Both the position numbers and the translations under genes were made by a program. A stretch of DNA of 64,000 bases. It comes from Solibacillus silvestris. GTDB taxonomy: Bacteria; Bacillota; Bacilli; Bacillales_A; Planococcaceae. Location: NCBI GenBank assembly GCA_001586195.1, contig CP014609.1, positions 3,256,501 to 3,320,500 of the forward strand, written 5' to 3'. This document shows, piece by piece, positions 57,732-64,000 of the stretch; position 1 is the stretch's first letter; each line of letters opens with the position of its first letter. The notes under the pieces are model-generated. The model ran no database searches and was not told where the DNA came from. It was given only the letters and a program-made list of their open reading frames with translations.

Positions 57732-57962
57732 TTGCTGACCCCAAATATTTCTGAAACAAACGCTTTTATCCGTATGATGTGCGGTGTTGCTATGACCGCA
57801 TTCGGTGTCGGGAGAATTGCTCATAAACCTCAATGTACAGTTGGTCGTATGATGATTCTTGCCGGTTCAATGAAAGTGGCGGAAGGGTATTATCAATATT
57901 GTCCAGTAGTCGCAATGGCCAAATCAGAGCAGATGACCGAAATGAAGCCCGTCAATGATTAA
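57732..57962 (+). CDS. DUF2892-like small protein
   Basis: A 76-aa protein with the layout of DUF2892 proteins: N-terminal FIRMMCGVAMTAFGVGRIA helix and a second hydrophobic segment (GRMMILAGSMKVAEGYY), so probably two membrane helices. TTG start follows AAAGGAGGAAACATAA. Function is unknown. It is monocistronic, with two terminators behind it. Confidence 0.65.
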   Translation: MLTPNISETNAFIRMMCGVAMTAFGVGRIAHKPQCTVGRMMILAGSMKVAEGYYQYCPVVAMAKSEQMTEMKPVND

Positions 57963-58005
57963 GAGGTGGATCTAGGGGCTTGTTCTATAATGCTCACATT
58001 ACAAA

Positions 58006-58038
58006 GCGCTATATTTTAAATTTAAATATAGCGTTTTT
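58006..58038 (+). terminator. Terminator of the DUF2892-like gene
   Basis: GCGCTATATTTTAAA/TTTAAATATAGC stem with one bulge, followed by T residues. Confidence 0.75.
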
Positions 58039-58079
58039 ACATATCGCAGTATTACCAATAACTTAATCATCATACAGTG

Positions 58080-58110
58080 AAGAAAGGGTAAAATGCCCTT
58101 TCTTTATTTT
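58080..58110 (+). terminator. Second tandem terminator
   Basis: AGAAAGGG/CCCTTTCT with a short loop, then T-rich sequence. The gap from here to 58405 holds only a weak 37-codon minus-strand frame (58162-58275) that I reject as a gene. Confidence 0.7.
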
Positions 58111-58405
58111 GCTTACATAAGCAAATAAAAATCATTTGTAAGACGGCAGCATTTCCAGTGCCTAAAAGCTCCAATCCTTTTGAAATACAATTAATTGCGC
58201 TGGAAAATCAAACCCAAAATTATATCCACGAATAAAAGAATTCAACGAATAACTTCCACTTTTAATATATTCCATCAATTAGATCAAGAGAGTTTATGTC
58301 TAGGCTCTTACCATATTTCCAAGATCAGTTACCTGAATGTTGTTATTTAGCGGATGTATGTAAATGTACAGCTTTAAATGTTATTTATTTGGAACAGGAG
58401 GAAAC

Positions 58406-58720
58406 ATTATAAACGAATTTGAAGATAAACGAGAAGAATCGGAAGTACTAACATTTGATAAAATCCTAAAGCATTTTATGAAAGAGAATTTTTCACCGGT
58501 AAAAGATGAAGTACAGGAAAATACTAACAGCTTTAAATTTCCGGAAAAAAGTTCACTCAATTTATTAATGGCTTACTTATTATCAAACAATAAATATGAA
58601 ACATCAAATCCTGCCAATGAAGAAGAAGAGAGAAAAGCTGCAGAAAAAATAAATCAGCTCGTACATGAAAAGGAAAAAGATTTCCAAGAGATTATAAGCT
58701 TACTGAAAAATATGACTTGA
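58406..58720 (+). CDS. Unrecognised acidic protein with non-AUG start
   Basis: An acidic protein of about 104 residues, 118 if read from ATG at 58364. The only strong ribosome binding site (AGGAGG, 58397-58402) precedes ATT at 58406 and ATA at 58409, so initiation probably uses one of these codons, as infC does with ATT. The 58364 ATG lacks a site. The C-terminus (NPANEEEERKAAEKINQLVHEKEKDFQEII) is a charged helix. I do not know the family. It leads a two-gene operon with the coiled-coil protein behind it. Confidence 0.5.
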   Translation: MINEFEDKREESEVLTFDKILKHFMKENFSPVKDEVQENTNSFKFPEKSSLNLLMAYLLSNNKYETSNPANEEEERKAAEKINQLVHEKEKDFQEIISLLKNMT

Positions 58721-58734
58721 TAGGAGGGATCCAT

Positions 58735-59511
58735 TTGGAGATTGATAGCGTGAAAAGTAAAGACCCACTTCAATTACAGCAAACCATCAACTTTTTGAAA
58801 TCTGAAATCGCCAAATATCAAAACGAAATATCCACCCTACAAAGCGTGGACCATTATTCAATGGTAAATAGTCTTGAGCAGGAACTGAATCAGTTAATTA
58901 ATGAGAAAAAAGAACTTTCTGTGGAATTAATGATGCTAAGGAAAAGCTTTGAAAAAGAGCTGAGTGAACTGCACGAAAATATTCAGTTACGTGAAGAGCA
59001 AAGAATAAAACTCATTTCTTCCATAGAATCACTAGTGGAAAAAAAAGAAAACTTACAGAAAGAAAACAAACAGTTAAAAGAAACAATCGAGAAAACAGCT
59101 AAAATTGAATCTCCTGCTGCCCGTTCAGAAAATTATATACAGGCCGTCGAAGAGCTGGATCATTTGCTTCGTTCGTTCCTGAGCAGTAACAATAAACAAT
59201 TAATTTCTCTGCACGAAACGATCAATCAACAGCACAATCTGTTAAAGGAAATTAAAGATAAAAACGATGAAATTCATTCTACCTTAGAAGAAATGGTCCA
59301 AGTAAAAGAGCCTGAACATAAATATTCCCCAACGACAGATGTACAATCCATTACCCGGATTAACCTGGAAAACCAGCTCAAAAATCTTTTTATCCAAGCA
59401 ACCAGTTTCGAGACGGAGCTTGAAGAAAAATTACGTATTCTCGATGAGTTTGATGACAAGTTACTTTTACTTGCCATTGAAATTGAGAAACATAAAAAGA
59501 GCGATATATGA
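58735..59511 (+). CDS. Unrecognised coiled-coil protein
   Basis: A 258-aa mostly helical protein, residues 12-130 and 150-240 strongly charged with heptads (LEQELNQLINEKKELSVELM). No signal peptide, membrane helix or cysteine motif. The TTG at 58735 is used because GGAGGG precedes it by six bases; the frame overlaps the previous stop without it. Likely an intracellular structural or scaffold protein that works with the acidic protein before it. No family is recognised. Confidence 0.6.
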   Translation: MEIDSVKSKDPLQLQQTINFLKSEIAKYQNEISTLQSVDHYSMVNSLEQELNQLINEKKELSVELMMLRKSFEKELSELHENIQLREEQRIKLISSIESLVEKKENLQKENKQLKETIEKTAKIESPAARSENYIQAVEELDHLLRSFLSSNNKQLISLHETINQQHNLLKEIKDKNDEIHSTLEEMVQVKEPEHKYSPTTDVQSITRINLENQLKNLFIQATSFETELEEKLRILDEFDDKLLLLAIEIEKHKKSDI

Positions 59512-59530
59512 TAGACAGCTATATTGAGTA

Positions 59531-59563
59531 AAAAGGCGACACGTCTGTACGTATCGCCTTTCC
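59531..59563. terminator. Bidirectional terminator (coiled-coil gene and purD)
   Basis: AAAAGGCGA/TCGCCTTT stem, with A and T tails on either side, at the convergence of the coiled-coil and purD genes. Confidence 0.8.
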
Positions 59564-59564
59564 T

Positions 59565-60815
59565 TTATTTAAATGTTCTCCAGCCAATATCTTTACGGAA
59601 AAAGAAATTCGTCCATTCTTTTTTTGCAAGTTCAGCATATACTTTTTCCTGCGCTTCTTTTAATGTAGTTGCTTCTGCCGCTACTAATAATACACGGCCA
59701 CCGTTACCTACGAACCGATCACCCGCAAGCTTTGTCCCCGCATGGAATACCGGCAGTTCAACATCCGAAAATTCCGGCAGAGCATTTCCTTTTTCCACAT
59801 CGCCTGGGTAGCCTTCCGCCGCAACAACAACACCTAGCATAGCTGCTTCTTTCCACTGTAAATCGAATGGCTGCTCGTTCATTACGCTCATCATAAATTC
59901 ACCGAAGTCTGAAGCCATACGTGGTAATACGACTTGTGTTTCCGGGTCACCAAATCGTGCATTGAACTCAATTACTTTCGGGCCTTTTGCCGTTAAAATT
60001 AAGCCTGCATACAGGATACCGGTGAATGATACACCTTCTGCTTCCATTGCACTTACAGTCGGCTCTACGATTGTGTCATATGCAACTTTTACAATGTCTT
60101 CAGAAATTTGCGGTACTGGTGAATAAGCACCCATTCCCCCTGTATTTGGTCCTTTATCCCCGTCATAAGCACGTTTATGATCTTGTGCTATGACCATTGG
60201 ATAAATTTGTCCTTTATGTACAAAACTCATAAAGCTGAATTCTTCGCCATCCAGGAACTCTTCCACAACAACACGGGAAGACGAATCACCGAAACGTTGG
60301 TTACCGATCATATCTTCCACTGCTTCGATCGCTTCCTGTTCTGTCATCGCTACAATGACACCTTTTCCGGCAGCTAATCCGTCCGCTTTAATTACAATTG
60401 GAGCACCTTGCTCTTTAATATAAGCAACCGCTTTATCCGCTTCTGTAAATGTTTCATGCGCTGCCGTCGGAATATTATATTTGTTCATAATCTCTTTTGC
60501 ATAAGACTTCGAACCTTCAATTTTTGCCGCCGCTTTTGTTGGGCCGAAAATAACCAACCCTTGCTCGTTGAAGTAGTCAACGATTCCTTCTGCTAATGGC
60601 TGCTCCGGACCTACAAATGTTAAAGCCACATCATTTTCTTTTGCAAATTGTGCAAGTGATGCGAAATCCAGTGCATCGATTGCCACTACTTGTGCATCCT
60701 GCTTCATCCCGTCATTTCCTGGTGCTACGAAAACGTTTTGTACAGATGGTGCATTGTTGAATTGCTTTGCGATCGCATGTTCACGACCACCACTACCGAT
60801 TACAAGAATATTCAT
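59565..60815 (-). CDS. purD: Phosphoribosylamine-glycine ligase
   Basis: A 416-aa GAR synthetase, second step of purine synthesis. ATP-grasp domain with VKADGLAAGKGV, GPNTGGMGAYSP and GDPETQVVLPRM; N-terminal IGSGGREHAI. The ATG at 60815 follows AAAGGAG; a longer frame crosses the GC-rich repeat. In B. subtilis purD follows purH directly; here an RNA unit with its own terminator lies between them, so purD may have its own promoter. Possible -10 elements lie near 60925-60935 on the minus strand. Confidence 0.95.
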   Translation of the reverse strand: MNILVIGSGGREHAIAKQFNNAPSVQNVFVAPGNDGMKQDAQVVAIDALDFASLAQFAKENDVALTFVGPEQPLAEGIVDYFNEQGLVIFGPTKAAAKIEGSKSYAKEIMNKYNIPTAAHETFTEADKAVAYIKEQGAPIVIKADGLAAGKGVIVAMTEQEAIEAVEDMIGNQRFGDSSSRVVVEEFLDGEEFSFMSFVHKGQIYPMVIAQDHKRAYDGDKGPNTGGMGAYSPVPQISEDIVKVAYDTIVEPTVSAMEAEGVSFTGILYAGLILTAKGPKVIEFNARFGDPETQVVLPRMASDFGEFMMSVMNEQPFDLQWKEAAMLGVVVAAEGYPGDVEKGNALPEFSDVELPVFHAGTKLAGDRFVGNGGRVLLVAAEATTLKEAQEKVYAELAKKEWTNFFFRKDIGWRTFK

Positions 60816-60842
60816 TATGAGCTCTCCTTTTTTATCGTTAAT

Positions 60843-60890
60843 TTCCGTTGCGGGCGAATGCCTTCCGCTGGGGGAGTCCTCGCCCTTCAC
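60843..60890. repeat. GC-rich palindromic element before purD
   Basis: On the plus strand GGGCGA (60852-60857) pairs with TCGCCC (60880-60885) across a GC-rich loop (about 65 percent GC against 38 percent around it). Such elements with CGGAAGGC...CGAGGACTCC-type sequence are dispersed in Bacillales genomes, so this is likely a copy of a genome-wide intergenic repeat. Confidence 0.5.
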
Positions 60891-60961
60891 TACAAACAAC
60901 TAAAGTCATTCCCTACACATGATTTAACCTTATAATTCTCTATTAATTTTATTTTTCTAAT

Positions 60962-60994
60962 AAAAAAAACGCCCGCCAAATTTTAGGCGAGCGC
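60962..60994 (-). terminator. Terminator of the five-hairpin RNA
   Basis: On the minus strand CGCTCGCC pairs with GGCGGGCG (60986-60993 with 60970-60977), then eight T residues. This strong terminator fixes the RNA strand. Confidence 0.9.
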
Positions 60995-61200
60995 TTTTCA
61001 TTAATGGTCGTTTACACTGCGCTACCCGACCAAAAGTAGTGCTGTGTATCTTACAATCAATGATTATTTTATTATTAACAGGGCATCTCCCGGCCAAAGT
61101 CGATGCAGTTGTTAATAAAATTTGGTTACGACGGGGACCCGGCCAAGAATCGCCCAATCGTCTTATTTACCCCTCTCCCGGCCTGAAAGAAGAATAAATA

Positions 61201-61218
61201 AAGCATTTGCAAACGCTT
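61201..61218. repeat. 18-bp palindrome between hairpins 1 and 2
   Basis: AAGCATTTGCAAACGCTT is an almost perfect palindrome (one A/G pair off). It resembles a half-conserved cre-type site and could be an operator near the start of the RNA, or a sixth, short hairpin. Confidence 0.35.
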
Positions 61219-61258
61219 CTGCTAACGTCCGGCCAGAACATTAGCGAAACTTTATTCT

Positions 61259-61264
61259 ATTATA
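61259..61264 (-). promoter_or_regulatory. TATAAT -10 element for the hairpin RNA
   Basis: A perfect minus-strand -10, about 40 bases beyond the purH stop. The -35 at the right distance is weak (TAGAGA). It places the RNA start near 61252. Confidence 0.45.
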
Positions 61265-61301
61265 ACGTAAATTTAATAATTTCTCTACTGCTAACTTTTA
61301 A

Positions 61302-62837
61302 TTAGTGTTTAAAATGACGAACCCGTGTAAACACCATGGCAATACCATGTTTGTTTGCTGCATCTATTGATTCCTGGTCTTTAATCGAGCCACCTGGTTG
61401 AATGATTGCTTTAATACCGGCTTTTGCCGCTGCTTCTACTGTGTCGCCCATTGGGAAGAATGCATCAGAAGCTAATGCCGCGCCCTGTGCTTTATCTCCC
61501 GCTTGTTCAAAGGCAATTTTCGCAGCACCTACACGGTTCATTTGACCCGCACCTACACCTAATGTCATTTGCTTATCTGTTACAACGATGGCATTCGATT
61601 TTACATGCTTCACAACTGCCCAGCCTAGTTTTAATGCTTCCCACTCTTCTTCAGTCGGTTCACGGTCTGTTACAACTTGAATAGTTGCATCTTTAAAGCC
61701 GAAACGGTCCGGCTCCTGTACAAGTAAACCACCTTCAACTGCTACAACATTGAACTGATCCTGCTTTTCCTGTGTGAAATCGATTGTTAACAGACGAATG
61801 TTTTTCTTCTGCGTTAAAATCTCTAATGCTTCTGAAGTAAAGCTTGGCGCAATGATGATTTCCAGGAAAATACCCGATAACTTTTCGGCAGTTGCCTTGT
61901 CCACTTCTTTGTTTAATGCGATGATGCCGCCAAAGATAGATGTTGGATCTGCTTCATATGCTTTATTGAATGCTTCTTCAATTGTTTCGCCAGTACCGAC
62001 ACCACATGGGTTCATGTGCTTTACGGCAACCGCTGCAGGCATTTCAAATTCTTTTACGATTTGCAATGCTGCATTTGCATCCTGAATATTGTTGTACGAT
62101 AACTCTTTACCGTGTAATTGTGTTGCGTAGGCAATCGAGAAATCCGAACCTAAACGTTTTGCATAGAAAGCCGCTTTTTGGTGAGGGTTTTCACCATAGC
62201 GTAATGTTTGCTTCAACTCATATGTTAGCGTCATGTTTTCAGGGAACTCTTCGCCAATTGCATTTGATAAATGATTGGAAATATACGAATCATAAGCAGC
62301 CGTATGACGGAATACTTTTGCTGCTAAACGACGACGTGTTGCTAATGTTGTTTTTCCATCTGCCTTCAACTCTTCCAATACGGCAGAATAGTCATTTGCA
62401 TCAACAATTACCGTTACATAATCATGGTTTTTTGCAGCTGAACGTAACATTGTCGGACCACCAATATCGATATTTTCAATTGCATCATCCCAAGATACAT
62501 CCGGCTTGGAAATCGTTTCGACGAACGGATATAAGTTGACACATACAATTTCGATTGGGCGGATGCCATGTTCACTCATCTGTGCAACATGGCTTGGCTC
62601 ATCAAACTTACCTAATAGACCGCCATGAATCATTGGATTTAATGTTTTTACACGGCCATCCAAAATTTCCGGGAAGTTTGTTACTTCATCCACTGCTGTT
62701 ACCGGAACATTGTTTTGTTGTAGTAAACTTTTTGTTCCCCCAGTAGAAAGTACTTCATAGCCAAGAGCTACTAATTCTTTTGCAAATTCTAAAATACCAT
62801 TTTTATCTGAAACACTAATAAGTGCACGTTTCGTCAC
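61302..62837 (-). CDS. purH: AICAR transformylase/IMP cyclohydrolase
   Basis: A 511-aa bifunctional enzyme for the last two purine steps. The N-terminal MGS-like IMP cyclohydrolase begins with [14 protein letters not shown]; the transformylase carries [11 protein letters not shown] and the C-terminal [11 protein letters not shown]. The initiation codon is GTG at 62837, after GGAGG; an in-frame ATG further upstream lies in the GC-rich repeat. It follows purN. Confidence 0.95.
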   Translation of the reverse strand: MTKRALISVSDKNGILEFAKELVALGYEVLSTGGTKSLLQQNNVPVTAVDEVTNFPEILDGRVKTLNPMIHGGLLGKFDEPSHVAQMSEHGIRPIEIVCVNLYPFVETISKPDVSWDDAIENIDIGGPTMLRSAAKNHDYVTVIVDANDYSAVLEELKADGKTTLATRRRLAAKVFRHTAAYDSYISNHLSNAIGEEFPENMTLTYELKQTLRYGENPHQKAAFYAKRLGSDFSIAYATQLHGKELSYNNIQDANAALQIVKEFEMPAAVAVKHMNPCGVGTGETIEEAFNKAYEADPTSIFGGIIALNKEVDKATAEKLSGIFLEIIIAPSFTSEALEILTQKKNIRLLTIDFTQEKQDQFNVVAVEGGLLVQEPDRFGFKDATIQVVTDREPTEEEWEALKLGWAVVKHVKSNAIVVTDKQMTLGVGAGQMNRVGAAKIAFEQAGDKAQGAALASDAFFPMGDTVEAAAKAGIKAIIQPGGSIKDQESIDAANKHGIAMVFTRVRHFKH

Positions 62838-62862
62838 GATTAGGTCCTCCAATTCATTTTTT

Positions 62863-62890
62863 CGGTGAGCAATGCCCTCACTGGAGCGGC
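62863..62890. repeat. Possible second copy of the GC-rich element before purH
   Basis: GTGAG/CTCAC (62865-62869 with 62877-62881) around AATGCC; it shares AATGCC and CTGG with the purD-side element, in the same orientation. The match is too short to be sure. Confidence 0.35.
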
Positions 62891-62900
62891 TCATGCGAAT

Positions 62901-63473
62901 TTACTTTTTTGCGTTAAATAATTGCTGTAATGTTTTCGTGTATAGCGCATGTTCTAATTTATGTATACGCTCTTCTGTTGCTTCACGGTCTCCATCGATA
63001 ACGTCAACTGCCCCTTGCGAGATAATCTTTCCCGTATCCATTCCCGCATCTACATAATGCACTGTCACACCGGTAACTTTTACGCCATGAGCCATTGCCT
63101 GACCAATAGCATCTTTTCCGGGAAATGACGGCAGCAACGACGGATGAATATTGATAATCCGATGCTCGTAAGCCGATAAAAGCGTTTCCCCAACAAGGCG
63201 CATATAACCTGCTAAGATGATCCATTCAATCTCTCGTTCTTTTAACAGTTTAACTAGTTTCGCTTCGTAGGCGGCCTTATCGGCAAAAGTTTTCGGTGCA
63301 AGCTCCACAACAGGAATACCATAATTTTGTGCACGTGTCACAACATAGGCACCCAGCTTATCCGTAATTACAAGCTCAATTGTCGCGTTAAGCTCACCGC
63401 GGCTAATCGCTTCTTGAATTGCCTGAAAGTTACTACCGCTTCCGGAAGCGAATACGGCAATTTTCGTACTCAT
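62901..63473 (-). CDS. purN: GAR formyltransferase
   Basis: A 190-aa 10-formyl-THF-dependent enzyme, third step of purine synthesis. ASGSGSNFQAI at the start, and the active-site NIHPSLLPSFPG with Asn106/His108/Asp144-type residues and HYVDAGMDTG. The ATG shares a base with the purM stop. Confidence 0.95.
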   Translation of the reverse strand: MSTKIAVFASGSGSNFQAIQEAISRGELNATIELVITDKLGAYVVTRAQNYGIPVVELAPKTFADKAAYEAKLVKLLKEREIEWIILAGYMRLVGETLLSAYEHRIINIHPSLLPSFPGKDAIGQAMAHGVKVTGVTVHYVDAGMDTGKIISQGAVDVIDGDREATEERIHKLEHALYTKTLQQLFNAKK

Positions 63474-64000
63474 TACACTAAGCTCCCGTCATGTTCGCCA
63501 TTAAAGATGACACCTTCACCGTTGACAACGCGACCAATTGTATAAGCTTTTTCACCTTCCGCTTCTACTGCAGCGACCACTTTTTCCGCTTCACTCGCAG
63601 GTACCGCAATAACAAAACCGATTCCCATGTTGAATACGTTATATAAATCCTTGTCCGCTAATGCACCTTTTTCTTTTAAAAACTCAAAGATGCGCAGCAC
63701 TGGCCAAGTTCCTAAATCAATTTCAGTTGCCAAACCTTGTGGCATCATACGTGGCAAGTTTTCATAGAAGCCGCCACCTGTTACGTGTGCACAACCATGT
63801 ACGTCTGCTGCTTTAAGGGCTGCTAAAACAGGCTTTGCATAAAGTTTTGTAGGAACTAGAAGCGCTTCTCCGATTGGACCAAGGTCTTCATAGCCTTCTA
63901 CTACTGCATTAACTGCAATTTCATTGTCTGCGAATACAATTTTTCGAACTAATGAATAGCCATTTGAATGGACTCCGCTTGAAGCAAGGCCAATTAGAAC
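63473..64000 (-). CDS. purM: AIR synthetase PurM, partial
   Basis: The C-terminal 175 residues of AIR synthetase (fifth step). The frame is open to the right edge and contains LASSGVHSNGYSLVRKI and HVTGGGFYENLPRMMP. The ATP-binding N-terminus lies outside the window. Confidence 0.95.
   Translation of the reverse strand, partial: VLIGLASSGVHSNGYSLVRKIVFADNEIAVNAVVEGYEDLGPIGEALLVPTKLYAKPVLAALKAADVHGCAHVTGGGFYENLPRMMPQGLATEIDLGTWPVLRIFEFLKEKGALADKDLYNVFNMGIGFVIAVPASEAEKVVAAVEAEGEKAYTIGRVVNGEGVIFNGEHDGSLV

Larger units (their letters stand above)
60962..61254 (-). ncRNA. Five-hairpin RNA with GGCCGG loops between purH and purD
   Basis: Five stem-loops follow one another on the minus strand: 61221-61245, 61162-61203, 61128-61161, 61072-61118 and 61014-61047 (with an outer stem to 60999-61062). 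Each puts a TNNGGCCGG-type sequence in the terminal loop (last one GGTCGG), while the stems differ and keep pairing, including compensatory G-T pairs. A TATAAT box (61259-61264) sits just upstream and a strong terminator closes the unit. No frame explains it. I do not recognise the RNA; it could be a sponge for a protein or RNA or a leader for purD. Confidence 0.65.

Noticed and set aside
58162-58275. 37-codon minus-strand frame between terminators and the acidic gene
   Set aside because: It looks somewhat protein-like, but no ribosome binding site precedes the ATG and it is too short to support without homologues.
60957-61157. 66-codon minus-strand frame
   Set aside because: It lies over the hairpin RNA and its terminator, has no ribosome binding site, and its composition fits non-coding DNA.

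Overview
The window looks like a low-GC Bacillales chromosome, most likely from the Planococcaceae (Solibacillus/Lysinibacillus-like). This rests on low GC, strong AGGAGG ribosome binding sites, Bacillus-type gene content, lipoprotein signals, rho-independent terminators and CodY, cre and Fur-like sites. No rRNA, tRNA, transposase or CRISPR array was seen.

The backbone is read on the minus strand from the right edge: purM-purN-purH, purD, yerA-yerB-yerC, pcrB-pcrA-ligA-camS, a 41-aa gene then gatC-gatA-gatB, and far to the left dagK and rlmCD. This is essentially the purD-to-yefA segment of B. subtilis. About 35 kb of accessory metabolism lies between gatB and dagK.

Left part (1-9.6 kb): a MarR tail, a flavin reductase under a Fur-like box, an exported S9 peptidase, a divergent MerR/DJ-1 pair, rlmCD, a chemotaxis receptor and dagK. 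Two gene remnants lie here: a second rlmCD 3' end and a dehydrogenase tail. A striking array of ATTAGAA heptamers at about 21-bp spacing sits between the receptor and dagK.

Middle part (9.8-24.4 kb): a thioredoxin-like protein; an oppABCDF operon with a near-perfect CodY box; and a complete proline-catabolic unit (P5C dehydrogenase, proline dehydrogenase, PutP and two regulators). The three proline promoter regions share a 17-bp inverted repeat. An MsmX-like sugar-ABC ATPase follows.

Accessory carbohydrate locus (24.4-44.3 kb, mostly minus strand): a sugar-binding lipoprotein and two permeases without their own ATPase (probably served by the MsmX-like protein). With them are three Gfo/Idh oxidoreductases, a detached Gfo/Idh-like domain, a zinc-type dehydrogenase, a DapA-family aldolase, an epimerase-like protein, a DUF4838-like glycosidase candidate, an FAD oxidoreductase, a ROK kinase, two GNATs, a YesL protein, an alpha/beta hydrolase and NagA. 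A divergent regulator carries a degenerate GGDEF-like domain. The genes suggest import and redox-dependent breakdown of an unusual, perhaps amino-sugar-containing glycoside; the substrate is not identifiable from sequence.

Right part (44-64 kb): the gatCAB and yer/pcr/lig backbone, an unrecognised two-gene coiled-coil operon, and the pur genes. Between purH and purD lies the most notable feature: a minus-strand unit of five consecutive stem-loops, each presenting a GGCCGG-type loop, preceded by a TATAAT box and ended by a strong terminator. I do not recognise this RNA.
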